Below, in pieces: positions 1 through 11,824 of a stretch of 64,000 bases of DNA. The translations under genes were made by a program, and so were the position numbers. The stretch lies in contig JACONQ010000019.1 of the NCBI GenBank assembly GCA_014281115.1, forward strand, positions 806,001-870,000. Reading direction: 5' to 3'. The stretch comes from Laburnicola sp. R22_1 (taxonomy: Eukaryota > Ascomycota > Dothideomycetes > Pleosporales > Didymosphaeriaceae). The notes under the pieces were generated by a model that was not told the DNA's origin, did not search any database, and saw nothing but the letters and a program-made list of their open reading frames with translations. The stretch's first letter is position 1; every line of letters begins with the position of its first letter.

Positions 1-2660
1 GCTTACTAAACTTATAAGGGACAGCGCGCATAAAGAGTTTCTACTAGCCCTAGACTTAAAGGCTTTAGCTATATTTAATAAACTAAAGAAGGCTTTTTAT
101 AACACTAATAGAAAGGTTCTGGCTTACTTTAACTCTAATCTAGAAATATGGCTAGAAACTAACACTTCTAACTTTGTGTGTGCCGCAGTACTTTCGCAAA
201 TATATAATAGAGTATTGTAACCTATCGCGTTCTTATTACACAAGATAACACCTATGGAATATAACTATAAAATATATAATAAAGAACTTCTTACTATTAT
301 TTAAACTTTTACAAAGTGGCAGTTTAAACTTGCTAGCATAAATAATCCTATAAAGGTCCTATCTAACCACTAAGTATTATAGATATTTATAACTAACAAA
401 CAACTTAACCGCTACTAAGCTAGATGGGCTAAGTTTCTATCTAAGTTTAATTTCAAAATTACGTACTAGCCTGGAGTTTAAGATACTAAACCTAATGTCC
501 TAACACGTTGTTTAGATAATCTACCTTAAGATATAGAAAACACGTGTAGGCAACACTAATAGTAAGTTATTATTAAGCTATATTAGGTTAACCTAGAACT
601 TAGAATCGCGTATATAGTGTGTAAATAGGACGCTGGCACGTAACACGTAGTTTACCTAGCCTAGATTATAACTCTCTACTCTATGCAAAGTCTTATTTCT
701 ATTGCGCGCGATATATATAATAATAGTAAAAGGTATAATACTACAAAATAAGTTACACTTAGTAGTGTGGCAATAAGCGTTTTGGGGGAGGAAAGTTTAT
801 CTAATAATATAAACCTATTGCTAATACTCTATAACCCTTTAGCAACTACTAACACTTACAATAAACAACTCCAAAACGCACCTACTATACCTTACAATAA
901 GCGATCGCTAAACGTACCTAGCGTGCCCTATAATAAGTAACCCTAAGTTGCACTTACTATGCCCTAGGTATCCGCCATACCTATTAACAAATAATTAAAC
1001 AATATACTTGCTATGGAGCCTAATAAGCAACTACTAGCGGAGACACTAAGCATAGTAGAACTAATAGATGAAATTTGTTTAGTATACCTAGCAGACAAGA
1101 ATTTAATAGCAATTATAATAGTGTTAAAAGATAATTAATAGAGAATCCTATATAATCTTATACGTGAAGGCACTAGAATAGAGCTTAGTAATTATTAGTT
1201 ATATAGTGGTCTGCTATATGTACGAGACAAAGTATATATCTCTAATATTCTAAGACTTCGCGCCTATATAATTAACCATGTACACAAATTGCTCTATAGG
1301 GGATATGGAGAAAAATACAAGAGTTACACAAAAGTAATGTGGTAGTATTTTTAGCCTAATATAATAAGCAATATTGCTTAGTATATTAAAGCTTATCTAC
1401 TCTACTAATATACAAGACCTATTATAATGGCAAATAAGATCTACTTTATCTACTACCTATATTAAAATAATACTAGACGTTAATTTTAATTAATTATATT
1501 ACTAAACTTTTGTCTTACATAGTTAATAGTTATACGTACAAATATATCCTTATTATAGTTAACTAACTTAGTAAAAATAAAAGTTTATACTAGTTATAGA
1601 CTTACGCGTTAACACTCTTATATAAGCCTTTATTAAATTTATATAGTACAAAAAGAATACCTAGAGAATATAGTATTAGACTAAGGAGCGTAATTCACAT
1701 CTTACTTCTAAAAATGCCTCTATTAACGCGTTGGCACAAAACCTAAGTTGTTAATATTATATTATCCTAAAACTATTAAATAGATAGAAAATGCTAATAC
1801 TTTTCTAAAACAATACTTAAGAGCATTCGTTAATTACAAACAAGATAACTAGGCTACTCTACTATCTATGGCTAAATTTGTTACTAATTCTTTAATAAGT
1901 ACTAGCATAGGTGTAATACTATTTTATGCTACTAAAGAATATAAACCCCGGTTAGGTCTAGAGCCACTACTACTAATTAATAAGGCACTAACTGCACCTA
2001 CTAAAGCTAACTATATCTAAGCTAACTATTTTATGAAACGCCTTTATTAGTTATATAACAACCTCTATAAAAGTCTTAAATAGGCTTAGGCAAAGCAAGT
2101 GGAGTATACTAATAATAGAAGGCAATCCGCCAAAGTATTTAAAGTTAGTAACTAAGTCATAGTCAATTTCTATCACGCTTGTACAACTCGACCCAGTTAA
2201 TCTTTAGACTATAAGAACCATGGACTATTTATAATTATTAAATCGATTAATAATATAGTCTATAAGATAGACCTTTTACTAGAGATACAAATCTATAATA
2301 TATTTTACTCATAGTTATTATATCTACACAAGTAACTACTATCTAGCCAAGTACCTATACCCAAAGGCCCTATTAAAATTGCCAACCCTAATATCTAAGA
2401 TAACTCTAACTACAAAGTTAAAGTAATTTTAGCCGCACAACTTAATTAAAATCTAAAGAATCTACTAATATATAATCGCAAGGACCTCCTACAGTATAAA
2501 GTTAAATAGAAAAACTACTTACTAGGACTAAACAACCTATTATAAAAGCTATATATAAACTTAGTTAGCTTATTAGACCTAGTCTATAACTAGTATAAGG
2601 ATCACCCCTCTACTTCTATTTATAGAAAGTTTACCACGCTAATAGGTAAATAGAATATAT
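1..2660 (+). mobile_element. RIP-degraded Ty3/gypsy chromovirus (pol 3' part)
   Basis: Remnant of an LTR retrotransposon polyprotein, truncated at the left window edge. Reading through stops and small frame changes on the plus strand gives RNase H (about 79-330, with a VLSQ block and an EYNYKIYNKELL block), the tether region (355-525, ARWAKFLSKFNF), the integrase zinc-finger and core (about 1270-1830) and a C-terminal chromodomain (about 2400-2620, YKVKWKNYL). The cysteines of the integrase CxxC pair read as Tyr, and Trp and Gln codons read as TAG, exactly what C-to-T change on either strand produces. Base composition is extremely AT-rich and TA-rich, unlike the genes from 5.8 kb onward. The family call follows from domain order (integrase after RNase H, chromodomain last). 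The element is dead. Confidence 0.88.
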
Positions 2661-4240
2661 TATTACTAAGGATAAGCAAACTCGCTACCTTAATATAATA
2701 TAATATATAGATAGTAAGTATTTATATTCTTTTCTATTAATGTAAGTTACTATTACAGGAAAAATATCTCTACTATTTATATTACTATCGATATTTATTA
2801 TAGTAGTCACGCCCTTAAATAATATAGACTAAAATATTAGTGTTATAAGTATAATAGTAAAATACCTATGTGTTAGAGATTACTTATATACTAGGGGTTA
2901 CCTATATATTATAAACTATATAGTTAAGCCTAATAAAAGCAACTATGCCTAGTAATAGTAATTGCGCTTAATAATAGTAAACTACTATATATATACACGC
3001 TAATATTACTACCTATAAGTAAGAATTTAAAAGTTATAATTTATAAGCTATAGTTACAAGTTACAATCATATAATATATAGACAAAATTTCGACAACCTA
3101 GCCTAGCAGCTTATATCTAGATTACTAAGAAACACTAGATTTACTATGGCGCTATTATACTAACCTAGTATATAATTTTAGTAATATGCCTAATAGATAA
3201 TAAAACTAGTCACAGATGTAACGTATATTAAAAACCCAGATATATTAGGAAAGTTTTTTCTAGAGAGGCTGCTTAACTGTACGCAGATGTGCGCATCTGT
3301 GCGCATTTTTGTATAGGTAATTTACTAGCACAAAAATGCTTAGAGATGCGCAGACATGCGCAGACTTGCGCAAATGTGCACAAATAGTTTTAATAAGTAA
3401 TTTTTTTAAAGCTTTATAACCTTTTTACTAGTAAAGCTATAATTTTAATCTTTTAATAGATCTATAGAGAAAATACTAATCTTTTATTATTTAATTTAAA
3501 AATACCATTTTTGTTATGTAATTAGTTAGTAATTAATAAAAACTCGTTATTTTGCCAGTTATTATATATATTACGTAATATTATTATATAAATATATAGT
3601 ACTCATAATATAGTATATAAAATTTTAAAAAAGTTTTAATAAAAATAAAGTAGTTAAAAAGTTATTAAAGTTTATACTTTTTATAATAGTGTTCTTTGCT
3701 AAGCCACTAATTTTCGCCTAATCTAATTCTTTTAAATAATTATATAACTATATTTTTTCTATTTTTAAACCTACAAAATCTAGAATTTAGGGTTAGGTAG
3801 AAGTTCTATATAATACGCTAGTAATTAGTACTATTATATTAACTAGTAACTACTATCTAGTAAGAGACTTTAATTTTATACTTTAAGAAATCTTTTTTTA
3901 AGAGCTTACTAAGTAGCTTACTAAGCTTTTTTTAAATTCTAGCCAATTAAAGAGCTTTATTTGCTGACTAATTAGTATTATTTTAATAGTATAGGTGCAC
4001 TAGTAGCATAGATGCGTATTCTTACGCAACTTTACGTATACACACACTAAAAAAAAAGTAGTATTATAGGTGCGCTTAGAGCGCTTTTAGTGCGTAGGCG
4101 TGCGTAGAGCCGCCTAGGTGCTATAGGTGCATATGCGCACTTAAAATTTTTCCTACTATATAAAGTAATAATTTTAGGAACTAGAATACTAAAGATATAA
4201 AAAGAGTATAGTATTGTTATAAGAGCGATAGAACTACTCT
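2661..4240. repeat. AT-rich transposon-derived DNA with GC-richer inverted repeat
   Basis: No open frame survives. The stretch continues the RIP-type composition between the chromodomain and a purine-rich tract near 4245. Two short GC-richer patches stand out. At about 3282-3372 an imperfect inverted repeat built from TGCGCA/GATGCGC words flanks a short AT loop. At about 4040-4140 there are further GCGC and GTGCG words. It may be element 3' untranslated DNA or a second nested insertion; I cannot decide which. Confidence 0.5.
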
Positions 4241-4256
4241 TTTTAGAGGGGGAGAA

Positions 4257-4790
4257 TAGTGTGATAGATTAATATCTAAAGGCGCTGTGGCCCTAAGGCA
4301 GGCCAAAGATAATGCTTTATTTTTAGCGCTAGCCTAACTAGGCCTAGTACCTAGCGCCTACTGCGTACCCACTATATAGTAGATGTGGATAATTACTAGA
4401 ATCTCTATATAGTACCTTACCTATAGAGTTTAATTAACTATTATCTTAACTCTAACTATTAATTCTTTACACTACTAATATTATCGCATAAAAACGTGTT
4501 AAAATAGACATTAAAAGGAATATTAAAAATATATTAAAAGTACACTATTTTATAGTATTTTATAGCAATTTATAGTATTTTATATATATAGGCCCCTAAT
4601 TAGTTATATACTTCTTAGTGCTTTACTGCCTATAGCACTATTTATTATATAGCTAATTCTTATATAAATTAGATATTATAATAGGCAACTTGTTAATATT
4701 TTATATAAGCTACTACTATATATATCCTACTATATATATTTACTATATACGTCTTACTATACGCACCCCTATAATTTTACGACTTTTTCT
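4257..4790 (+). repeat. Probable degraded LTR
   Basis: A purine-rich tract (about 4245-4256, AGAGGGGGAGAA) is followed by TGTGATAG, the usual arrangement of polypurine tract and 3' LTR start in fungal gypsy elements. The next 40 bases hold a GC-richer GGCGCTGTGGCCC word and a short palindromic stretch around 4320-4365. The right end is uncertain. A second, similar purine tract followed by GATAGTATTATTAGAC at about 4903-4925 could mark another LTR copy, so the boundaries are only approximate. Confidence 0.4.
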
Positions 4791-5015
4791 TATTTTATAA
4801 TACCTAGACTAGAAAAAGAACAAAGTTTACTAAACTTTATATAGATTTACTATAATTACTAGGCAATCTTAGTTAAGTTAAAAGCTTTAGAATAAAGCCT
4901 TATAGAGAAGGGGATAGTATTATTAGACTACTTAGGGCCACCTAGCTATCTCTATAAAATCTAACACTAGTGCCTAATTTAGTCACTAGCGCGCCCTATA
5001 TATAGACTCTATACG

Positions 5016-5038
5016 TATATATATATATATATATATAT
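5016..5038. repeat. (TA)n microsatellite
   Basis: About eleven uninterrupted TA dinucleotides inside the AT-rich transposon block. Confidence 0.85.
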
Positions 5039-5114
5039 TCTAGCTCGAATCTTACTTTTTAAACCTACTTATACTTAGCACTCTTATATATATTAACTAA
5101 ATTAACTATATATA

Positions 5115-5559
5115 TTGTTAATTAACTACCTAGAGATAGAATAATAAAGGCTTTTATCTTAAAAGCCTTAATAAAAAAGTAGAGCCCTCTGCTTAGTAAT
5201 TAAAAAGAGCGTAAAAAGATAATTATAAAAATACGCGTTTAAAGTAAGTTTAAAGTTTAAACTATTATTATATTATTAAATATTCGAGGTTAGTTTTTAA
5301 TTAGAATTAGGTACTATACATAGTACATAATAACCTTTTATCTTAATTTACTTTAACCTTAAACTAAAAAAAGGTTAAAAAGGTTTTTAGTAAGCTAACC
5401 AAATTAACTATATAAAAACTATTAAATTGGCTATTAAAGTTAAATTTTTACTTTTTATATACTCTTTTTAATTACTAAACAAAAAGCTCTACTTTTTTTA
5501 TTATATTATTTAAGATAAAAGCCTTTATTATTCTACCCTTAGGTAGTTAATTTAACAAC
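5115..5559. mobile_element. Foldback / MITE-like element with about 100-base inverted arms
   Basis: The left arm (about 5115-5216) and right arm (about 5453-5559) are inverted copies of each other. Both contain TTAACTACCT, GAATAATAAAGGCTTTTATC and TAGTAATTAAAAAGAG in matching order, with a few substitutions and a short gap. About 235 bases of AT-rich DNA separate them. There is no open frame, so it would be non-autonomous. No clear target-site duplication was seen. RIP-like AT enrichment covers both arms. A MITE or the collapsed ends of a larger DNA transposon are both possible. Confidence 0.6.
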
Positions 5560-5789
5560 ACACAAAGTTAAATTTTAGTTAAGTTTAAGGGTTAAGAGGA
5601 GAGCTAAGCAATTTTCTACTACTAAGACTAGGTGTGAGCTAGCGTCTGCGGGGTAAATGCCTCAGCTACCTAGTACTTGGCTACGGACTCGTGGTCACGT
5701 ACATCCTTGCCTACGCCCGGTCCTCGCAGAGGACCTCCTTCAACACCAGCTGCACGCCGTTCACTAATCCACCACACCACGCGTCAGCC

Positions 5790-7499
5790 ATGGATGACTT
5801 TTCCGTGGACGATGAGGCTGTGCGTCAGTACATGCCTTCCTCGTTCGGGAAGAGAGATACTTCCGTAAACGTCGAAGCGCAAATCGAGTGGTGTCGGCGC
5901 AAGATAGTGGACGAGGGCAAGCAGGCTGCAGCCCCAGCTTCAGAGTCAGAGAAGGATAGCGACGACGACGACAGCGATGATGATGACGACGACGAGTTTC
6001 CGGTTTCGCATGAACTGCTCATCAAGACACACGACCGCGCGGTTACGACTATTACCCTCGACCCGTCGGGAACGCGCCTGGTCACAGGCTCATCGGACTG
6101 CACGCTCAAGCTGCACGACTTGTCTGCGCTGACGCCGTCGACCATCCGCGCCTTCAAGACCGTCGATCCATTCGCTACGAAGCCATCCGCCGCCGCGGAG
6201 GCGCATGCGATACACCAGGTTGTCTTCAGCCCACACTCGGGTGGTCAATTCCTAGTCATAACGGCGACACCGCAGGCGCGATTATTCAGCCGAGATGGGG
6301 AAATCATAACCGAGTTTGTGAAGGGGGATATGTACTTGAGAGACAGGCTCAATACCAAGGGACACACATCGGAAGTTACAAGCGCGACGTGGCATCCGTT
6401 GAATAGGGATCGCTTCGTGACAGCAGGAACGGACAGCACCGTGCGGATATGGGACGTCAACAAACGATTCAAACAGGAAGAGGTGGTCGTGCACAAGTCC
6501 AGGGCTGCAGGCTCAGCGGGCATGACGAGGATGACTGCTATTGCTTGGGGAGTGGCCGGCGATGGGAACAGCAGCGTTATTGTATCGGCTGCCCTCGATG
6601 GAAGCCTCGTCATGTGGGGAGGAGAGGGTCCGTATCACCGCCCGATGGGAGAAATACGGGATGCCCACGCGAAGGATACATGGACGAGCGGTTTGGATAT
6701 CAGCTCAGACGGCCGATTGGTCATCACTCGCGGCGGTGACGATACGATCAAGCTCTGGGACACACGAAAATTTAAGACACCCGTAAACACGACATCACAT
6801 CCTTCAACATCATCCCAGTTTCCCACATCGAACATCAAATTCGCGCCCAATTCTGCAAGCGTCATTACAGGTTCCGAAACTGGCCATCTTCACATACTCA
6901 ATCCCGCAACTCTTCGACCAGAATTGGTCACTCCAGTGACACCCGGTTCACCACTCATTACGGTCAATTGGCATCCCAAACTCAATCAGATATTCACTGG
7001 TTCTGCAAACGGCCAAACAACTATCCTGTTCAACCCCAAGCTCTCCACCGCAGGCGCCCTTACCATCCTCAGCAAAGCTCCCAAGAAACGACACCTCGAC
7101 GATGATCCCAACTTCACCACTGACATGGACCCGCTCGGCATGTCTGGTGAAGCCATCGAACCCGGTGGCAAACCCGGACCGGCGGCCGGCTCCTTCGCCT
7201 CGCGGCATCCCACGATTGGTCTCACGGCATCAGGCAAATCGAGAGACCCCAGGAGACCGCATATTCCTGCTACGACGCCTTTTGCAAAATCTACGCCTGA
7301 TGAGAAATATGTGCGGGAGAATATTGAGCTCAGCAGTATGCGTGATGAAGATCCAAGGGAGGCGCTGCTGAAGTACGCGCCGAAAGAAGGCGAGAAGAAT
7401 GTCTTCACAGGCGCGTGGGACAAGACGCAGCCGAAAACTATATATAAGGATTACGATAGTGATGAAGATCAGCCGGATGCAAAGAGGGCAAAGCGGTAA
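5790..7499 (+). CDS. wdr70: WD40-repeat protein, WDR70 family
   Basis: Single-exon gene for a 569-residue nuclear-type WD40 protein. The start chosen is the ATG at 5790 (MDDFSVDDEA, good context GCCATGG). The frame stays open upstream to 5691, but those 33 residues are not protein-like and probably lie in the 5' leader. An acidic Ser/Asp run sits at residues 51-69, then WD40 repeats fill roughly residues 78-435, with clear GSSDCTLKLHD, AGTDSTVRIWD and GGDDTIKLWD blades. The stretch GDMYLRDRLNTKGH before a blade is characteristic of WDR70/Gad-1 relatives. The C-terminus is charged and ends KRAKR, a likely nuclear signal. Known homologues act in chromatin and ubiquitin-ligase contexts at DNA breaks; that role is carried over by family only. 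It is the first gene right of the AT-rich block. Confidence 0.88.
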   Translation: MDDFSVDDEAVRQYMPSSFGKRDTSVNVEAQIEWCRRKIVDEGKQAAAPASESEKDSDDDDSDDDDDDEFPVSHELLIKTHDRAVTTITLDPSGTRLVTGSSDCTLKLHDLSALTPSTIRAFKTVDPFATKPSAAAEAHAIHQVVFSPHSGGQFLVITATPQARLFSRDGEIITEFVKGDMYLRDRLNTKGHTSEVTSATWHPLNRDRFVTAGTDSTVRIWDVNKRFKQEEVVVHKSRAAGSAGMTRMTAIAWGVAGDGNSSVIVSAALDGSLVMWGGEGPYHRPMGEIRDAHAKDTWTSGLDISSDGRLVITRGGDDTIKLWDTRKFKTPVNTTSHPSTSSQFPTSNIKFAPNSASVITGSETGHLHILNPATLRPELVTPVTPGSPLITVNWHPKLNQIFTGSANGQTTILFNPKLSTAGALTILSKAPKKRHLDDDPNFTTDMDPLGMSGEAIEPGGKPGPAAGSFASRHPTIGLTASGKSRDPRRPHIPATTPFAKSTPDEKYVRENIELSSMRDEDPREALLKYAPKEGEKNVFTGAWDKTQPKTIYKDYDSDEDQPDAKRAKR

Positions 7500-7858
7500 A
7501 ATCGGATATTGAGGCTTGGAATTGGGCATGAGGATATGTTTGCATTGTCGGCGTTGGATCAGGAGCAGATATACCCTTAGTTAAGTAGTTAAGACTCAAA
7601 CTGAACACTCGTAAAGTCTGCACCCACAACCAATTTCTTTTGTGTTCTTGTCGGCGAAATGATTGCAACCTTGGAGTTCTTGGCAACACGTGCTACGCGA
7701 TAAGGGGCAATCGCAGTCGCACTGACACCAAAAGTTCAACGCGAACCCACGACCACCCACATCAGACCCCACACTCACTCCTTTTACGACTTCGATTCCT
7801 TCCTGCCTTCCTTCACCCACCGTCAACGCGACTCGATTACCAGACTCCAACCGTAAAG

Positions 7859-8536
7859 ATGTTCGCCCAAACCTTCCGTGCCGCCCCGGCCCGCTTCGCG
7901 ACCGCTACGCGTGCCTTCAGCACCACGCCGCGCGCGTCGATTGCGCGTATGTCCCTTGTCGGCCGCCTCGGTGTTGCGCCGGAGGAGGTTACCGTCAGCA
8001 ATGACAGGACGCTTGTGCGATATGTCATTGGCAGCAGTTTTGGCAAGGGTGAGAACCAGAAGACGAGCTGGTTCCGCGTCGCAAGCTTCGTGGAGGGCAA
8101 GCAGAAGGACTATCTGATGGCCATACCTAAAGGGTGAGTCCGTCCCATCAATCCTGACTTTGGAGGATGAACGAATTTGGCTTGGACGGTCGATGAAGGA
8201 CGAAACGAGCATGGGCTACAATCGATTTCGCATGCGACGATTGACATTTACTCAATTTTGCGTCTGCGATTTTGATTCACCAGAGAGCCTGAGCTAACAC
8301 GAACGCTTCACAGATCTCTTCTCTATGTCGACGCAGATGCGCGCATGGAATCCTTCACCGATGCTGAGGGCAACAAGCGCTCTAACCTCAGCTTGGTTGC
8401 GAGTACGTGCCTCTCCCCACCTGTTCACAAGTGCATGCTAACACCCGTATCAGGGAACTTCGAAGTCCTCTCTCGACCGCGCGTTGAAGAAGTCGATGTC
8501 AACGACGAGGGCCTTGTCCGGGAAGCGTCCGCATGA
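7859..8536 (+). CDS. rim1: Mitochondrial single-stranded DNA-binding protein
   Basis: Three exons (7859-8133, 8314-8402, 8454-8536), 148 residues. Both introns are GT-AG and the phases agree (TTCACAG acceptor at 8313, TATCAG at 8453). The N-terminus, rich in Arg, Ala, Phe and Thr without acids (FRAAPARFATATRAFSTTPR), is a mitochondrial presequence. The OB fold starts at MSLVGRLG (residue 31), continues through KTSWFRVASF and the second exon (LLYVDADARMESF), and ends with NFEVLSRP. This order matches bacterial-type SSB and yeast Rim1. It would coat single-stranded mtDNA during replication. Mto1, another mitochondrial protein, lies next on the same strand. Confidence 0.9.
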
Positions 8537-9080
8537 GGGTTTTCTCTCTGAACCGCCCTCTTCATGTTTTTCAATAATAAATTGTAATCAAGAGCTCCAA
8601 TACCGTCACGGCTGGGTTGATTTTGATTCTTAGGCTTCAACGAATGAGATTTGTTGCCGAGTCGGATTGGAGTCTTAGGTTCTGCTGCGCGGCGCTGGAC
8701 ATGGCTGATTGACGATTTTCTGTACAGTATCCATGCGCTTTCATATGTATCATCTCCGCTCTAGTAGTTATACCTGGGTCTTGGAGCGTTGGTTGGCGTC
8801 GATAATCGGCAGCTTCGTCCTGCAGAGAATGTTTCTAACTGCACGCGCATAGTCACATCCACTCGTCCAATGCTTCACAATCATGCCATGACCAATAGCA
8901 AAAGATCAAACGTGTTGTATTGGATGTCGCCCTCGCCTACTATCATGCTACAAGCACTTGAGGTCCTGTTCCAGGTGCCAATTAATATTCGCCACGTGAT
9001 CGCGTTGCGGCGAAATGGCACCTCCGCAACTTAACTTTTCCTGTGCCTTGTCTCCTCCACCAACACCAACATTGTCCACA
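8537..9080. other. Intergenic, SSB to mto1
   Basis: Spacer between two same-strand genes: the SSB 3' flank, with an AATAAA-like ATAATAAATT at about 8573, and the mto1 promoter. No other structure seen. Confidence 0.6.
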
Positions 9081-11200
9081 ATGAACCGAATGGTACCCCA
9101 AAGGGCGCGCATGCTCTGGGGTCATGCGCCTCGCGTCCGGTCCGTCAATCGCAGTCGCAGGGCATTCGCTACAGTCTCCGGCGCAGAAAGGTAGGCTTTC
9201 TCTAAGTACACCCTCAGTCTCAAGTAAACTCCTGTCTGACAGTTACCAGTCCGTACAATGTCATCGTCATCGGCGGTGGCCATGCTGGCTGCGAAGCCTC
9301 TGCGGCTGCAGCCCGTTCCGGCGCGCGAACCGCTCTCATAACGCCCTCCATCCACAACCTCGGCGTCTGTTCCTGTAACCCCTCGTTCGGTGGCATCGGC
9401 AAAGGCACTATGCTCCGTGAAATTGATGCGCTCGATGGCGTAGTAGGCCGCATTGTGGACAAAGCGGGTGTGCAGTTTCGCGTGTTGAATAGGAAGAAGG
9501 GGCCTGCGGTGTGGGGCCCTAGAGCGCAGATTGACCGGAGTCTATATAAGAAGTATATGAAAGAGGAGATGATGGGTTACCAAGGACTGGATGTAATTGA
9601 GGGGAGTGTAGCGGATATCATTGTCGATCGAGAAGGCGGAGAAGGCATCGGAGGGAGGTATGGCAAGATTACAGGCGTAAGGCTGGAGAGCGGACAGGTC
9701 ATTGCTTCCGGACAGGTTGTCATTACTACAGGGACGTTTCTAGGTGGAGAAATTCATATTGGTCTCGAAGCGTATCCGTCTGGGCGCATGGGCGAGGCGG
9801 CGACTTTCGGATTGAGCAAGTCATTGCGCGAGGCAGGTTTCACGTTGGGAAGGTTGAAGACTGGAACGCCGCCGCGATTGGACAAAAATACTATCAACTT
9901 CAATGTCTTGGAAGCGCAGGAGGGGGATAATCCGCCAACGCCGTTCAGTTATTTGAATGAGCGCGTACAAGTCGAGGACCAGCTGCTTAACTACGAGACG
10001 AGGACAAACGAAGAGATGCACGAAATAATTCGGAAGAACCTGGACCAATCAATACACATTAGGGAGACGGTCAAGGGACCACGATACTGTCCGTCGCTAG
10101 AGTCGAAGGTCGTTCGGTTCACGGACAAGTCTTCGCACATCATCTGGCTAGAGCCAGAGGGCTTGGATGATGACGTTATATATCCGAACGGCATCTCGAT
10201 GACTATGCCAGCCGATATCCAAGACGCGATGTTGAAGACTGTCAAGGGTCTTGAAAATGTGAAGATGCTTCAGCCGGGATATGGAGTCGAATACGACTAC
10301 GTGGACCCCAGGAATCTACGCTCGACTCTCGAAACCAAGAGAATTGGTGGTTTATTTCTCGCTGGGCAAATCAACGGCACGACTGGTTACGAGGAAGCAG
10401 CTGGCCAAGGAGTCATTGCGGGTATCAATGCTGGTCTTGCTTCCCAAGGCAAATCACCACTCCAGCTTACACGAGCTGATGGATACATCGGTATCATGAT
10501 CGACGACCTCATCACCAAAGGTGTCTCAGAGCCCTATCGCATGTTCACTTCGCGCTCCGAATATCGCATGTCTGCCCGCGCCGACAACGCCGACACCCGT
10601 CTTACAGCAATGGGCCGCGCCGCAGGCGTAGTAACCGACAAGCGCTGGACAGCCTTCCAACGAGAAGCCGAAGAAATCACTGCGCTGGCGAAGCTCCTCC
10701 AAGAATTGACAATGGGCTGTACGTCCTGGAACAATAATGGTTTCAACGTCCGCAACGACAGCAGCAAACGCTCCGCGTACGATCTCCTGCGCATGTCCAA
10801 TATCAATTGCACGTCCTTTCTGCCGCTCCTCCCCGCCGTCGCCCACTTCTCTCCGCGCATCCAAACACGCGTCGAAATCAACGCCACATACGCGCCCTAC
10901 GTCGCGTACCAAACCGCCTCGCAGGCGCGCTGGCTCAAAGATGAGGCTCTAAAACTACCTGAGGATTTGGATTTCGAGGGCATATTTGGGCTGAGCTTTG
11001 AAGAGAAGCAGGCACTGAAGATGGCGAGGCCGGAGAGTGTGGGCATGGCAAGGCGGGTCGAGGGTGTTACGCCGACCGGGGCTTTGAGGTTGTTGCAGTT
11101 TGTTAGAGGGGTCGGGAGGGGGGAGATGGAAAGAAGGCAGAAAGAGGCAATTGAGGAGAGGAAGAGAATTTTTATGAATATCGCTAAGGATGTGGCGTAG
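9081..11200 (+). CDS. mto1: Mitochondrial tRNA uridine-34 carboxymethylaminomethyl-modification enzyme (GidA/MnmG family)
   Basis: Two exons (9081-9190, 9250-11200), 686 residues, the usual MTO1 length. The acceptor is TTACCAG at 9249; the earlier CTGACAG would break the frame. Exon 1 encodes an Arg-rich presequence without acids. Exon 2 opens with the FAD dinucleotide fold [11 protein letters not shown] (residues 43-53) and contains [12 protein letters not shown] and [11 protein letters not shown], both MnmG signatures. [13 protein letters not shown] and the TSRSEYR block follow, then the C-terminal helical domain. With the GTPase Mss1 it would install the carboxymethylaminomethyl group at the wobble uridine of mitochondrial tRNAs, using FAD. 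The long second exon has no frame breaks. Confidence 0.95.
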
Positions 11201-11824
11201 GGGGGGCGGGGCGGGGCGTGAGGTGCGAAGGAGCGTGGGCGCATATATATGTATTGCATTGGGCGGCGTTTTTAGGTAAGCATATTGCAAGGGATGTACA
11301 TGTAGGATATATTGAAAGATGTACGACTAGCTAATGGGTAGGTAGACGAGGGCATTGATGAAGAGGATGTTACATATAGGCCAGTATTTGTATGCTATAT
11401 TTTATTCATTGATTTCGGATTTCACTTCAATGTTGTTATACATGTATTCTAGGCTCATGGACTACTGCCTCCGGAGAGAATAAAACACAAGCATTGTTGG
11501 ATAGAAGTTGCTGCCCGACGCGGAGAAAAGCGAACGGTGGTTCCCCGGGGCTTTGCTTTGAAATGGCTGTCAGCAAGCGGCAACACACTGCATGAATGTA
11601 CTTGTGTCCTTCCTGTTCTGCATGGTCTCTACCGCAGCGCTAGCCTGTTCTAAAACTAGCGTCTTACTGGCGTCTTGTTGCGCGACCTGCCCGAAGCACT
11701 ACTAGCTACATACTAGAATCATAAATGTTCGAAGCACAACACTCGTCACGCATACCTCTTCTGGCTGTAATCGCCTCTGCTCAAGGAATAACACCTCTCA
11801 AAGCCCATCTATACGCAGTCTATC
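11201..11824. other. Intergenic, mto1 to FAD oxidase
   Basis: AT-richer 3' flank of mto1, then the promoter of the oxidase gene. No further ORF, RNA gene or repeat recognised. Confidence 0.6.

Noticed and set aside
5691..5789. 33-residue N-terminal extension of the WDR70 frame
   Set aside because: The sequence is not protein-like and the ATG at 5790 has better context and gives the family's short start.
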